Below, piece by piece: positions 17,220 to 30,821 of a DNA stretch of 64,000 bases. Position numbers and translations under genes: made by a program. The stretch covers positions 361,001 to 425,000 of the forward strand of contig NW_026973708.1 in the NCBI RefSeq assembly GCF_035594125.1, in the 5' to 3' direction. The notes under the pieces were generated by a model. The model saw nothing but the letters and a program-made list of their open reading frames with translations, did no database searches and was not told the origin of the DNA. This DNA is from Scylla paramamosain (taxonomy: Eukaryota > Arthropoda > Malacostraca > Decapoda > Portunidae). The stretch's first letter is position 1; each line of letters begins with the position of its first letter.

Positions 17220-18265
17220 TGGAAAAGTACAGGGTGGTATTATCAGCATAGGAGTGGATAGGACAAGAAGTTTGGTTTAGAAGATCATTGATGAATAATA
17301 GGAAGAGAGTAGATGACAGGACAGAACCCTGAGGAACACCACTGTTAATAGATTTAGGAAAGGACAGTGACTTTTTACCACAGCAACAATAGAACAGTCA
17401 GAAAAGAGACTTGAGATGAAGTTACGGAGAAAAGGATAGAAGCCATATGTGGGTAGTTTGGAAATCAAAGCCTTGTGGCAGACTCTATCAAAAGCTTTTG
17501 ATATGTCTAAGGCAACAGCAAAAGTTTCATCAAAATCCCTAAAAGAGGATGATCAAGACTCAATAAGGAAAGCCAAAAGATCACCAGTAGAACAGCCTTG
17601 ACAGAACCCATACTGGCAATTAGATAGAAGGTTGTGAAGTGATAGGTGTTTCAGAATCTCATTGTTGAGGATAGATTCAAAACTTTAGAAAGGCAAGAAA
17701 TTAAAGCAATAGGACTGTAGTTTGAGGGATTAGAATGGTCATCCTTTTTAGGGACAGGCTGAATGTAGGCAAACTTTCTGCAAGAAGGAAGGGTAGATGT
17801 TGATAGACAGAGTTGAAAGAATTTGACTAGGCAAGGTGCAAGCACAGAGGCACAGTTTCATTGAACAATAGGAGGGAGTCCATCACATCCATAAGCCTTC
17901 CAAGGGTTTAGGCCAATGAGACCATAGTAAATATCACTGCAAAGGATTTTAATGATGGGTAGAATGAAGTAGTCAGAGGGTGGAGGAGAGGGGGGAACAA
18001 GCTCTGAATCATCCAAGGTAAAGTTTTTAGCAAAGGTTTGAGTGAAGAGTTCAGCTTTAGAAATAGATTAGATGGCAGTGTTGCCATCAGCTCGAAATAA
18101 AGGAGGGAAAGATGAAGAAGCAAAGTTATTGGAGATGTTTTTGGCGAGGTGCCAGAAGTCATAAGAGGAGTTAGATCTTGACAGATTTTGACACTTGCTG
18201 TTAATGGAGAACAGACACTTGTTTAGATCATGGTGATACAGGTTGGTCCAGTTGGACAAAGCCTG
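17220..18265 (-). mobile_element. Jockey-type LINE internal fragment J3, antisense
   Basis: The minus-strand frames KCQNLSRSNSSYDFWHLAKN, CLVKFFQLCLSTSTLPSCRK and ISKLPTYGFYPFLRNFISS correspond in order to the linker, RT1 and palm regions of J2 and J1. Many stops and shifts are present. It lies tail-to-tail with J1 and lacks both ends. Confidence 0.82.
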
Positions 18266-18383
18266 TGTTAACTTGTGCTTTACAGGAAATGAACAGGTCA
18301 GACTTGATTATATTTACACTGTTTATGTATATGTACATATAAAGAACTTATTTGTCAATATGATATAGAACTAAATTTTGATA

Positions 18384-18385
<2 letters not shown>

Positions 18386-18437
<52 letters not shown>

Positions 18438-18490
18438 CTTTTTTTGTTTTTTTTATTTTTATTTTTATTTTATTTTTATTTTTTTTTCTT
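18386..18490. repeat. A-run followed by T-rich tract
   Basis: (A)49 at 18386-18434, then GGCC and a T-rich stretch with ATTTTT units to about 18490. The two halves can pair as a loose inverted repeat. Confidence 0.85.
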
Positions 18491-18838
18491 GGGGGTGAGT
18501 TTTTTAATGCCAACCCTCCTCATGGCCTCATACTACACTTCAGGAACCCTGTCACTGGTTTACCTCTGTTGCTTCATTATGAGACTGCTCCCTACTTCAC
18601 AGCTACTCTAATCCTGAGACTACAGGAGATGCAGGGTACTTCCTATAGAGTGTCCCACACTCCAACTATGTCCATACACTAATGGGCACCACACCCCCTC
18701 CCAAGAGTTGACAAGACCACATCATTTTCATACACTCACCACTGTTACTCTCCATTCACTTCTTCACACACAATTGCTTTCTTGCCTTGACAAGTCTGTA
18801 TACACTTATGTTTATATAAAAAAGAAATATTTACTCAC

Positions 18839-18919
18839 CCTCTCTAGTTCTGCAACCTTTTGCATGCGTCCATCCAACTCTCTCCGGATAGCTGCAGCTT
18901 GTTCATCTTGGCTGTTCAG
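18839..18919 (-). CDS. Host gene exon (coiled-coil protein), 81 nt
   Basis: Acceptor CCTTGTTTATATTACCAG before CTGAAC; donor GAGAGG followed by GTGAGTAA. It is 27 codons in phase 0/0, reading LNSQDEQAAAIRRELDGRMQ then KVAELER, a strongly charged heptad pattern typical of a coiled coil. The phases match exon 20166-20311 upstream and exon 5505-5674 downstream. The short length, both splice consensus sites and open frame argue for a real exon in otherwise repetitive sequence. The protein was not recognised. Confidence 0.75.
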
Positions 18920-18969
18920 CTGGTAATATAAACAAGGATAGTCAATGGTAAGAAGGTAATGAAAAATAG

Positions 18970-19500
18970 AACACCAACCTAATTTTCTGCCATCTCACTT
19001 TGAATTTACTCTTAGACCTCATACCTAACTCCTCTAACTATTGAAAATTCTTCAGCTATTTAACTTTCAAAGTGGAGCACATCCTGATTCATTTCCTTTT
19101 TGTGAAGATATCCATTCTTGGAGATCTCAGTGTTCACCACCAGCTTTGGTTATCACCTCCCTTCACTGAACAATCAAGTGAGCTTATGTTAAACTTTGCT
19201 ATCCTTCATGACCTAAAGCAATTAGTGTAACACCCTCTCCATCTTGAAGATATGACCAACATTCTCGATCTTTTCCTAACATCTAATTTTGTTACTGTCT
19301 TCTCTTCTGGGCTCCTCCTATCTTAACCTCATATTTGTACCTTGCCCTGTCACTCCAAATCCTCCTCAAGATCCTCCAGAGCCAAGGTGCCTCTGATGTT
19401 TTGCCTCCATTAATAAGGGAGACCTGAAGAGGCATTATTGTGATTTACGACTGAATAATTACTGCTTCCATGTAAGGGAACCATCTCTGTATTCCTGAGT
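18970..19500 (+). mobile_element. Jockey-type LINE endonuclease fragment J4
   Basis: Collinear with 15105-15640 of J1: AAAGTGGAGCACAT, ATTCTTGGAGA, GTTCACCACCAGCTTTGG and TTTGCTATCC(T/C)TC are shared. Scattered indels and stops destroy the frame. Only the endonuclease region is present. Confidence 0.8.
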
Positions 19501-20165
19501 CAAGTACACATGACTAATTCATCTCCATGTTGTTAATAAAGTCTGGTTTGGCATAAATATGGAATTATAAAATTCAAATACATTTTTTTTTTTAGTTCAG
19601 GACAATAGTATATAAATAAAAATAAAAACTAAGAAACCAAGTGATGGGTAAGATGGCCCCACCAGCACAGCAGCAGCAGCAACAGCCAGACTTGGAAACT
19701 AGACTAACAGAATCCAGATATCATATATAGAGGCAGGGCAAACTAAGAACTGAGGAACATATGAGCATAAAAAAAAAAAAAAAAATGGGGAGAACACAAT
19801 CAAATATACCAACACCATTTATCTAATTTCAAAAGGAAAACCATATAACCTATAACTCTCACATTCTCTACATAATTACCTATTCAAAGGAGGATTGGTG
19901 TTGCTATTTTTGCTCCAATATACATGTTTGTCATCAAAACCTAACTTTTCTTTTTATGATCTTACAAATAACTATTATTGATACATGCTATATCAGAACA
20001 TATATACTTCAAACAGGAATTAATAATTTCTAAAATATTTTCCACAACATATTTTGTCTAACATGGATTACTTGAGAAGTTTTTTCATGTATTATTCAGC
20101 TGATCACAAAATACATAGTTAAATCACATAGTAAATGATAGAGTAGGGAAGTACAAAGTGCCCAC
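19501..20165. other. Intron sequence, nothing supported
   Basis: Lies between host exons 20166-20311 and 18839-18919. It holds a short CAG-rich patch near 19660-19690 and an A-run at 19770-19786. Confidence 0.45.
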
Positions 20166-20311
20166 CTGAAGTGCATTGAACAGCAGCTGGTGCTCAAATT
20201 TCTTGATGCCTAAGATTTGCTGAAACATGTCAAAGAGTTGCTCTTTAGGCATAATGAGCTCACTGTTGAGCGGTTGCTGCATCCGACCTGGCCTCTTGCT
20301 GTCTTCTTCAC
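20166..20311 (-). CDS. Host gene exon (coiled-coil protein), 146 nt
   Basis: Pyrimidine-rich acceptor GATTCAGCAG; donor CTTCAG followed by GTGGGC. Two leading bases complete a split codon, then 48 codons in frame to phase 0. The text includes [36 protein letters not shown] and [11 protein letters not shown], i.e. a hydrophilic lead-in followed by an amphipathic helix. The upstream exon 30742-30821 ends in phase 1 and the next begins in phase 0, both compatible. The acceptor is a NAGNAG doublet: use of the first AG would add three bases (exon start 20314) and one residue. The protein was not recognised, but this is the most conserved-looking part of the gene. Confidence 0.78.
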
Positions 20312-21669
20312 CTGCTGAATCAAGAATAATCTAATCAATCCTTTGAACTAAAGCAGTGTGTGACTAAACAGCAGAAGAAAGGAATTCTGAAATTTGATCC
20401 AGTAACTGAAAACATACAAACTTGTGTGACAACACTGGAGGCAGGTTATTTTTAGGTAGCAGTAACATGATTCTGAAGCCACACAGGGTACTCATCACCA
20501 GCCAGTATTAACTTTGCTTCATTACACAATCAACCAGTATTAACTTTGCTTCATTACACAATCTCAGTGTTCTGTGTTACTGCTCAAGACAAAACATTTT
20601 GTAGGGACAATGAAAATAGCCTCTCCCTGGACATGAAGGCAGAAACCTGTGGCACCACCTCAGTTTTAACAGAGGTGGATGTCAGTGTAGAAGGCAAGTC
20701 AAACAAAAACTGTCACTAAAGCAACAAGATCACATATATTGATGTTGATAAATTGAGGTAGAAGAGCTTCAAATTGATATATTGTTGCAAAATGGATAAC
20801 AAGAGAAATTACCAGTATAGCTTGGATGATGGCTCATTATAAATAACTATGACTATGGGTAATATCTAAGTGCTTAAAATGTCAAATGGAATGAAAATCA
20901 AACACTGATTAGAGCTGCAAAATATACTGGAAGTATCTAGGCATATGAACAAAAGTTAATCATTAGCACTGATAAACAATGTAATTTAGAAGACCAAAGC
21001 AATATGAAAAAAATAACTAGGTCACACAAATCAAGACTGGATAGAGCAAGTAGCCAAAAAGGTGTGCAAGATGGGAGATATCAATGCTTCCTGATAAAGT
21101 GATCCTATCATCACCCAATGGAGATATTTGTGCAAGGGAGAGAAATTAAAGCACATAACCAAGAAATATACATCTAAAACTACAAAGATCCTTAAAGGAA
21201 GAATATGAATATCAATAGTTAAGAAGAGAAATCAATTTATCTACTGCAAAAAATGAGAATAATAATTAAAAAATAGAAACTATAGATATAACACATATCT
21301 AGCATAAATATTCATAATCATCAGAAATTAGAGGAGAGGGATGGCTTGACTTTACTTATGAAGAAACACAAGAAGTGAAAGCAGATGCTTAGTCACAGTT
21401 TTTGTGATCATCACTGGGAGCAAACCTTCCACCACCAACAACAGTTTTGTTGTGACAAAACACTTTTTTGTGTCTTTATATTATTTTGTGTCTTTATATT
21501 ATTACTAAGGAAAGATGCTTCATACTATGATCATCAATAAGTAAGATGTATTACTATGAATATCATTTGATTCACAAGTAGCCTCTGAAAAAAAAAAGTA
21601 GATGAATGGGGATAGGTAATCCAAACACAATAAAGGCAAAAAGTCTAGTCATTCACAAATTTGGCAAAA
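20312..21669. other. Intron sequence, no further gene seen
   Basis: Apart from two small direct duplications (20502-20565, period 32; 21470-21506, period about 20) I see no structure or reading frame of interest. Confidence 0.45.
20502..20565. repeat. 32-bp direct tandem duplication
   Basis: CCAGTATTAACTTTGCTTCA and the following 10 bases occur twice, beginning at 20502 and 20534. Confidence 0.9.
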
Positions 21670-21724
21670 GATTAATTTTTTTTCTTTTCTTTTCTTTCTT
21701 TTCTTTTTTTTTTTTTTGTGTGTG
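21670..21724. repeat. (TTTTC)n / T-rich tract with short (GT)n
   Basis: TTTTC-type units, a T-run and five to six GT units directly precede the 3' end of LINE copy L3. Confidence 0.85.
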
Positions 21725-22655
21725 TGTGTAATTACCTAGTTGTAATTTACAGGGCCTGATCTATGCTCATGTGGTCCCGTCTCCATATCTACACTTGTCC
21801 ATCTTTTCCTGGAAGTTGTGTACACTTGTTACTGATACTACCTCCTCACTTAGCTTGCTCCAAACTTTCCCATTTTATATGCCCATTTTAGTCTCCTCAC
21901 TTTTTTCCCATTTCTATTACAAGACATTTTTTTTTCACATTAAATTCCATCTCCCATTTCTTACCCCCATCCCAAATTTTATTCAAATTATCTTATAGAA
22001 TTTCACAATCTTTGTTGTTTCTTATATGTCTTTGTGATTTTGCATCACCTGCAAGCTAACTCATGTAACTCTTTACTACTTCAGGCATATCATTTATGTT
22101 GATTAGGAAAAGTATTGGTGCTAGCAATGATCTTTGTGGTACTCCACTATTTACTTTTCTCCATTTTGATTTTACATCTTTTACTACTGTTCTCATTTTT
22201 CTTCCCTTAAGTAGCCTTTCATCCTGTTTAATATTTTTTCTATTTAATCCTCCCACATTTTCTAGCTTCCATAGTAGCCTGTAGTGGGGAACTTTGTCCA
22301 AAGGTTTTTTTTAGATCTAAATACACACAGTCTACCCATCCATCCCTTTCCTATGTTATATCAGTCACTTTTGAATAGAAGCTCATCAAATTTGTTATAT
22401 ATGATCGTTTTTGTCTAAAGCCATACTGTTTTCCTGTTATTATATCATGCTTCTCTAGAAATTTTGTCCACTGCTTCTTTATCACTTTTTCACAGATCAT
22501 ACATACTAAGTTGGTCATTGATAGTTTAGTGGTTCTTCTTTCTTTACACTTTTATAAATTGGCACTATGTCTGCTCTCTTCCATTCCCCAGGCACTCTTC
22601 AAGTTGATAATGAGAACTTTTTTTATGTCATATACTGGTTCAATTAAATATGTGT
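21725..22655 (-). mobile_element. CR1-like LINE copy L3, degraded
   Basis: The 3' end is the family terminus (plus strand TAATTACCTAGTTGTAATTT). The frame at 22056-22301 carries DKVPHYRLLWKLENVG, MRTVVKDVKSKW and NSGVPQRSLLAPILFLININ. The RT active site reads LAGD instead of FADD, after an in-frame stop. Its 5' edge ends directly against the 3' end of L4. Confidence 0.82.
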
Positions 22656-22960
22656 ATTTACATAGTTTACCTAGTTGTGGTTTACAGGAGGGAAGTAATG
22701 TCATAGTATCCCATCTCTGTATCTATCTAGTTTGGTCTTAAAAGCATTGACAGTTACGGCATTGACAATGTCTTCACTGAGTTCATTCCATTTGTTCACA
22801 CTTCTGTGAGGAAAACTATACTTCTTAATGTCTCTTCTACAGTTAACTTTCTTCAGCTTCTTATTGTGTCCCCTTGTACTCTGTGTGTCTAGATTTATAA
22901 AACCTTCTTTGTCCACATTTTCCATACCATTTTATCATTCTATAAATGTTTATTAAATCT

Positions 22961-23018
<58 letters not shown>

Positions 23019-24457
23019 TTTCAAGAGTAGGAATTTCCAGCATTCTTAATCCCTCTTCATAGGTTGATTTACTCAACTCCAGAACCATCTTAGTGACTGC
23101 TCTGTGTACTCTTTCTAATTTTATAATATTCCTCTTTGTATGAGGAGACCAAACAACTGCCATATATTCCAATCTTGGTCTTATCATGGAAATCAACAAC
23201 TTTTTTAATAATTTCTTTATCCAAATATGAGAATGCCATTCTTACTCTTTTTAACAAATTCATCGTCTCTCCAGTAATTTTATCAATGTGTCTGTCCAGA
23301 GTCAAATTTTCAGTAACTGTTACTCCCAAATCCACTTCCTCTTTTGACTTCTTTAACTTCACACCATCCATCTCATAATGATATTGTATTCTTTTCTTAC
23401 TCTTACTAAAACTCCATTACTTTACATTTACTTAAACTGAATTCCATTTACCAAGATTTACTCCATCTATTTATCTTATTTAAATCATCTTGCAGTACTA
23501 TACAGTCATTTACATTTTCTACCCTTCTCATCAGCTTAGCATCATCTGCAAATAAGTTCATATAACTAACTATTTCTTCATTTTATGTCATTCACATATA
23601 TTACAAACATTATCAGTCCCAATACTGACCCTTATGGGACACCAACAGTTACTTTCAGCCAAGATGAATTTTGGTCTTGTATTACAGTTCTCATCTCTCT
23701 ATCATCCAGATAATCCTTCATGCACTCCAACAGTCTTCCTCCAGTTTCTTCATAATTTTTTATCTTCCATAGCAATCTTCGGTGTGGTACTTTGTCAAAT
23801 GCCTTCTTCAAGTCTAAGTAGACACCATCCACCCATCTGTCTCTCTCCTGCACAATATTGACTATCCTAGTCAAGGACACTGATCTATAATTTAGTGGAT
23901 TTTCCTTATTTCCTCCTTTATATATTGATGTAATATTTGGTCTCTTCCAATCTTTTGGTACTCTTCCTTGTGATAGTGATGTCACTGCTAGACTGTGAAT
24001 TTTATCAGCCAGTTGTTCTTTACATTCCTTCAATATCCAGTTTGATACTCCATCTGGACCAGTTGCTTTATTTATTTCAAGTTCTTCCATCATCTTAAGT
24101 ATTTCTTCATAACTGACTGGGACTGTACTTAGTATATTCCTCACCAACTTATCCCTTCCAGCATCAAACTCCCCTTCCACAGTAAACACTGATCTGAAAC
24201 TATTCATAACATCTGCCATGTCCTGTGCATCATCATAGATTTTTCCTTCAACATTCAGTCTTGATACACCTTCCTTCTTTTTCATCTTCCCATTAATATA
24301 TCTACAGAATAGTTTGGGTCAATTTATACAATTATCTAATATATCTCTTTCATAGTTTCTTCTCTCCATTCTTACTATCTCAATGTACTTGCTTTTAGCA
24401 TCAATATATTCCTCCTATCTGCTCTCAGTTTTCCTCTTCTTCCATCTATCCCAAGCA

Positions 24458-24460
<3 letters not shown>
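22656..24460 (-). mobile_element. CR1-like LINE copy L4, RT region retained
   Basis: The frame at 23632-24285 encodes MEELEINKATGPDGVSNWIL, VPKDWKRPNITSIYKGGNKE, NYRSVSLT and VYLDLKKAFDKVPHRRLLWK. FADDAKLMRR (intact catalytic pair) follows in a shifted frame, then CR1-type thumb blocks (MIRPRLEYMAVVWSPH, 22861-23199) and the C-terminal domain (KYSFPHRSVNKWNELSEDIV, 22701-22925). A (GA)n of about 50 bp (22964-23014) has expanded inside the coding region near the codons for ERRERGD. Frameshifts inactivate it. Its 5' edge at 24460 joins a (GT)n tract that is the tail of L5. Confidence 0.88.
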
Positions 24461-24547
<87 letters not shown>

Positions 24548-24559
24548 TGTGTGTGTGTA
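24461..24559. repeat. (GT)n microsatellite at LINE-LINE junction
   Basis: About 49 GT units with one TCT interruption, between the 5' edge of L4 and the 3' end of L5. Confidence 0.95.
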
Positions 24560-26456
24560 TTTACCTAGTTGTATTGTACAGGGTATGAACCAAAGCTCAT
24601 TTTGTCTTGTCTCCATAACCATATTTATCTTGTTTCTCTTTAAACATGTGTACACTGTTTGCCACAACCACCTCTTCCTTCAAATCATTCCAGGTTTCAA
24701 TAGTTCTACACCAGAAGCTGCATTTCTTGATGTCATATGAACAGCCACTCTTCTTTATTTTATTCCCATGCCCCCTCATTCATCTCTCTCCCTCCTCCAT
24801 CTGTGGTATCAAGTAATTTTTGTCTATTCTTTCTATATTGTTTACTAAGTTGTACATTGTTATCAGGCCTTCTTTTTCTCTTCTCTCTTGCAGTGTTAGT
24901 AAACTCATCTCTTGAAGTCTTTCTTCATGGTTTAAGTCTTTCAATTCTAGTACCATCTTTGTCGCTATCCTCTGTATTCTTTCCAGTTTCCACATATCTT
25001 TTTATCTCTGTGGAGCCCAAACTACTACTGCATATTCCAATTTAGGACATATGCTTGTTATAATTTTCTTCATCATTTATTTATCTAAATAGTTAAACAC
25101 CACATTAATGTTTGTTAACAAGCTATATGTAGAGCCGAATATAATCTTTATTTGTCTTTCAGGTGATAGTGTGCTGTGGATCATTACTCCCAAATCTTTT
25201 TCTTCATTACTTTTTGTTATTATTTCTCCTCCCATTTTGTACTTCCATGAAGGTCTCTTTTTACTTTTCCTATTTCCAACACATGGCATTTTCTGTATTA
25301 AATTCTAGTTTCCATCTTTGGCTCCATGCATGTATCTTGTCAATATCCTTTTGTAACTCCTTGCAGTCATTTTCATCCTTTATTTTTTCACTATTTTTGC
25401 ATCATCAGCAAACAGGTTTATATAATTATTTAGATCCTCTGTCATATCATTTACATATATTTGAAACATAATAGGTGCCAACGCAGATCTTGCAGTACCC
25501 CACTTGTCACTTTCCACCAAGTTGAATTAGTGTCTCTGATTATTGTTCTCATTTCCCTCCCTTGTAAGTAATCCTCCATCCATTTCAATGTTGCTCCTTT
25601 TAGTCCTCCTCCATTCTCTAACTTCCACATGAGGCTTTTGTGGGGAGCTTTATTGAATGCTTATCTGAGATCCAGGTATACTACACCAACCCATCCATCC
25701 TTTTCTTGCACTCTCATATAGAAACTCAGAAGATTTGTGACACAGGATCTCCCTTTCCTGAATCCAAATTGCTTTTCTGTAAATATTGTTTCATCTTTTA
25801 GATATTCCACTCATCTGTCTTTAATTACTATTTCACAAGCCTGCTTACAATACTTGTTAGTGACACCAGTCTACAATTTAATGTTTCCATTTTATTTCTC
25901 CCCATGTATATTGGCACTATGTTAGCTCTTTTCCATTCCCTTGGTACTTTTCCTTCTCTCAACAAGCTGTTAATTATATTCCATATGGGTTCTTCATTTG
26001 TTCTCTGCATTATTTTAATATGTATGCATTTATTTGATCTGGTCTCATAGCTTTTCTAACATCCAGCTCTTCCAACAGCCTCTTGATTTGTTGTCTCTTT
26101 ACTTGTATCTCCTGTATTCCTTCATTCTGTGATGCCACTTTTGGTGCCACAAATTTGACTTCCTTTGTAAATAGAGACTGAAAGCTCTCATTCATTAGTT
26201 CACTCATCTCCTCAGTGGTTCCATAAATTCTCCCTTCCCTTTTTAACTTGTTTATGCTATCCTTATGCTTCATTTTCCTGTTTATGTATCTGTAGAAGTT
26301 TGGATCCTTCCTTACATTTTCCTACTATTTTCCTACTATTTTTCCTACTATGTCACTTTCAAAGTTTCTTTCTTCTTCTCTTCTTACTTACTACTAATTA
26401 CTTCTTCTTTTTCTATAGTATATTCATTCCTTGCCTTTCTGTATTCTTCTCTAGCA

Positions 26457-27240
26457 CAGTGGGACCTTGGTTACCGAACATCTCCCTTTTCGAACAAAAA
26501 TCTTAACTCATAATTGCTTCAGTTGCCGTACCATAATTTGGTTTTAGAACAAAATAACTTGATTTCAAATACTACAAGACGTAGCAAAAGCAGCCATATA
26601 TTACTAATTTATAGTTTCTATAAAAATTTCTTTCATTTTTATATATTTGGAGGAGAGACACAGAGGGTAAGACAGTAAATCAATCTTTGAAGTAAGTTAA
26701 ATGTGATCCTGTTGAAGATGTTGAAGAACCTTGATGTAAACAAACAAGGTTCTGCACTCTGGAGTTATCCTGAGCCTCCTGTGGCTCTCTCTATGACCCA
26801 CAATGCCAGAAGTACTGCACAACTGCATTTTCCCAGTAGCTTTTTCCAGCAGCAAGATGTTTAAGTGTTATGATCTCCTTAATTTTGGTGGTAAATGGGT
26901 TGCTCTTCTCTGTGTCACTCTGTAAGGCTTTCCTCACTAGATCAGTGACAAAGACCTGCATGGTCTAAACAATATCTTTTGATGAATTCTATGTCATTAA
27001 GTTTATTCAATACATCCTTTCTGGAGAGAAAAAAAAAATCCTAAATTGGAGATGTGGAGCAGCCATCTTAGCAGTGGGAGTGTTGATCATTACCTGCTAA
27101 GACATGGTGGATGGGTGTCTGAAAACGGATGAATCTATTTTACAATGATTCCTATGGGGAAAATAATTTCGGTTTTTTAACATTTCAGATTTCGAACTGG
27201 ATTCAGGAATGAATTAAGTTCCAAAACCAAGGTTTCACTG
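26457..27240 (+). mobile_element. Pogo/Tigger-like MITE, copy B, full length
   Basis: A 784-bp element inserted into LINE L5. The left end is CAGTGGGACCTTGGTTACCG. The right end read on the minus strand is CAGTGAAACCTTGGTTTTGG. TA follows the right end; the left flank is CA, probably a mutated TA. No transposase is encoded. It is the reference copy for 5804-6383 and 10603-11343. L5 coding sequence resumes on the other side, so the insertion is younger than L5. Confidence 0.85.
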
Positions 27241-28012
27241 TATTTCTGTTCAGTTGTCTCATCATTTTCTTCCATGCCCTGTCCTTTTTCTCTTTTCCTT
27301 CTATACACCTGGCATTATACCATTCATGTTTCCCAATTTTCACTTTATAACTTGGCACAAACTGTTGCACCCCCCTCTCTATACTTGCTCAAAAATATCT
27401 CATATTTTTCTTGCACTACTATACCTTCAAATAGCTTTTTCCATTTAACTTTTCCATAAAGTTTATTAAACTCTGAACTGTACTGTACTGTTCTTTCCTG
27501 TGCAACACTTTTTCCTCCTGTGGTACTAATTCTATTATCACATGATCACTTCTTCCCATTGTGCTCAAACAATGTATACTTGGTCTACTTTCTGCAGTTT
27601 TTGTAAACATAAAGTCTAACTGTGATGATTCTTCTTGTCCTCTGCATCTTGTAGGCTTGTTCACCTATTGTCTCATTATATTAATCATCATGGTTTGCAT
27701 TAGTTCATTGCTCCATGACCCAACATTTTCTTTCACTTCCATTTCCTTCCAGTTAATTCCTGATGTGATGAAGTCTCCTACTAAGAGCACTTTGTTACTT
27801 TTCTTTATCATTTCCTTTATAATATTTTTTGTTTCTAGTTTCATACTTTTAAATTTATTGATCTCCCATGCATTAGTTTTTTGTGGTATGTAAGTCACAA
27901 TAATTTTCCTTTTTCACTTCCTTTGATCTTAATCACAACACTCAATGTTTTCACCATTCCATCACCATATTCTACTTCCTCAACAACAATATCCTCTTTT
28001 ACCAATATCATC

Positions 28013-28348
28013 ACTCCTACTCCCTTTCCTTTTCTGTCTCTCCTACATGTGCTATATCCTTCCTTTGCAAATCCCAACTTTATTTCCTCTTTTAGTTTGG
28101 TTTCTGTTAAACATACTACATCTGGTTTATTGTTCTTTAACTAGTCTTTTAAGTTCCAATAGGTTCAACAACAAAACATTACTCCTACTCCCTTTCCTTT
28201 TCTGTCTCTCGTACATGTGCTATATCCTTCCTTTGCAAATCCCAACTTTATTTCCTCTTTTAGTTTAGTTTCTGTTAAACATACTATATCTGGTTTATTG
28301 TTCTTAAAGTAGTCTTTAAGTTCCAATTGGATTGACACCAAAAGATCT
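28013..28348. repeat. 168-bp tandem duplication within LINE L5
   Basis: ACTCCTACTCCCTTTCCTTT starts at 28013 and again at 28181, and similarity continues through TCTGTTAAACATACTA. The period, 168 bp, equals 56 codons, and the endonuclease text GFAKEGYSTC is duplicated. Confidence 0.92.
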
Positions 28349-28685
28349 AAATTAGTATACATAATCTTTAAACTTCTGCTTGGTGACCTTGCATGGCATT
28401 TTTGTGCCACCATTTCCTCACTTTCATGTCTACAATGTTCCAGCTGAATCTTCTTGCTTGTTCCTGTGTTCTCTCCTCATTTTTTGACTGGGTCTCTACT
28501 CTCAGTTCTTTCAGTTTACTTCTCTCTTTTTCATTCATGTCTCTTTTTATCTATGTTTTCTTCATTCCCTCTACTTTTGCCAATTTTCCTGTTCTTTGCA
28601 AGAAATGTTCTGCTGCTGTTTGTAACATGAGTCTTATTTTTCATTGGCCTTGTTCCATTTTCGTCATACTTTTCAATCCTGTACG

Positions 28686-29826
<1,141 letters not shown>

Positions 29827-29994
29827 TTCTTGGCCTTACCAGGCCTCTCCTTGTGGATACAGATTGTGTGGGTGCCAGATGCTCCTTGGACACACAATAA
29901 TCTGTTCAGAGATTGCCTTTGTTTGAAGACCAGATCTCTTTAGGGCAATGATCTCGGCACTGGTCTGTGCACTTAAGTCCTTTTCCTTGCCCAT
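29827..29994 (-). pseudogene. Tc1-type transposase N-terminal fragment
   Basis: ATG at 29994 opens MGKEKDLSAQTSAEIIALKR then SGLQTKAISEQI, the first helix-turn-helix of a Tc1-type transposase. The text then degenerates and runs into WHPHNLYPQGEAW. No catalytic domain or inverted repeat was found. It is unrelated to the intact copy at 4256 at sequence level beyond the shared HTH fold. Confidence 0.6.
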
Positions 29995-30741
29995 GTTGAC
30001 AACATATTGGGGTGAAAGGGCACAGATGTGCAGGTTGAGTGGGAGCACAAACAGGATGGTGCAGCGAACAGAGCACTGAATGGGCTTTGCTTGGTGGGCT
30101 CAGACACTGCTACAGACTGCTCAGACTGCTGCATACTACTCTGTGTATGCAGCATAATGCACTGGCATAAGTTCAAGTCACTCTTAAGGGTGGAGGAAAA
30201 TTTGACATTGAATAAGTCAGCCTCAATCCAGACAGACTATTTCAATATTAAGAACTGTAGTATCCATAAACATTACCAATCTAGAACAGAAAATAAAGAT
30301 GTCTAGAATATGAAAATTATACCAAAAGAAGTAGTAAAGTGAATAACTTGAAATATGCTTCTGAAGAAGAGTGAGAGGACAGAGTAGGATAACAGCTACA
30401 ACTCTGACAAATTCAACAGCTAAAAACAAGATGGCTAAGAATCATCTAAATATTTAAATACTCAACATCTCAAGAATGAGTGATTTTCAAAGGTTATTAG
30501 ACACTATATTATTGACCAGAATACTACAAATACATGTAGATTTAACTCAAATGAAAACACTGCAATTAAGATACTATTTTTGTGTTCAATGATAATAGCT
30601 CTTAAATTGTGTGCAGTCTTAGTATACAGTTTTCAACAATAACAGTGGTAGGAAAACTAGGCTTATTAATCATTGCCATCGGCAAGGAACATCAGCAGCA
30701 GTGAGAGCAGTAACACAGAAAAGGTCATTCTGTATCCTTAC
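29995..30741. other. Unique intron sequence, no gene seen
   Basis: No supported gene or element. It ends at the donor site of host exon 30742-30821. Confidence 0.4.
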
Positions 30742-30821
30742 CTTTAATTATCATGTCAAACTTGGCCATCCAGGAGGTGAGCACAGTCTCCTTACTGAGA
30801 CCGTCAATTTCCGGGAGGGAC
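30742..30821 (-). CDS. Host gene exon (coiled-coil protein), 80 nt
   Basis: Strong acceptor TGTTCTCTCCCTACAG and donor ATTAAAG followed by GTAAGG. One leading base completes a split codon, then 26 codons read [20 protein letters not shown] and FDMIIK, with one base left over (phase 2 in, phase 1 out). This is compatible with exon 20166-20311 downstream, giving an intron of about 10.4 kb. The mixed helical, hydrophilic text looks like a folded or helical segment. The family was not recognised. The upstream partner is uncertain; 63049-63191 is a phase-compatible candidate. Confidence 0.72.

Larger units (their letters stand above)
24560..28680 (-). mobile_element. CR1-like LINE copy L5, nearly full-length ORF2
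   Basis: Reading from 28680 down: APE endonuclease blocks KPDIVCLTETKL (28165-28413), RKGKGVGVMILVKEDIVVEE (27895-28077), VLLVGDFITSGINWKEM (27665-27898) and FMFTK...TMGRSDHVIIEL (27419-27664). RT then follows in pieces (26010-26273, 25828-26010, FADDAKIVKK intact near 25410), and the thumb and C-terminal domain (24780-24995, 24597-24779). It is split by the MITE at 26457-27240, a 168-bp tandem duplication at 28013-28348 and several frameshifts. The 3' end is the family terminus with a (CA)n tail. Gene order endonuclease-RT-C-terminal domain fits CR1-type elements. Confidence 0.88.

Noticed and set aside
20166..20311. Reading this exon as part of a LINE
   Set aside because: No similarity to the LINE domains nearby, and it has clean splice borders with matching phases to neighbours.
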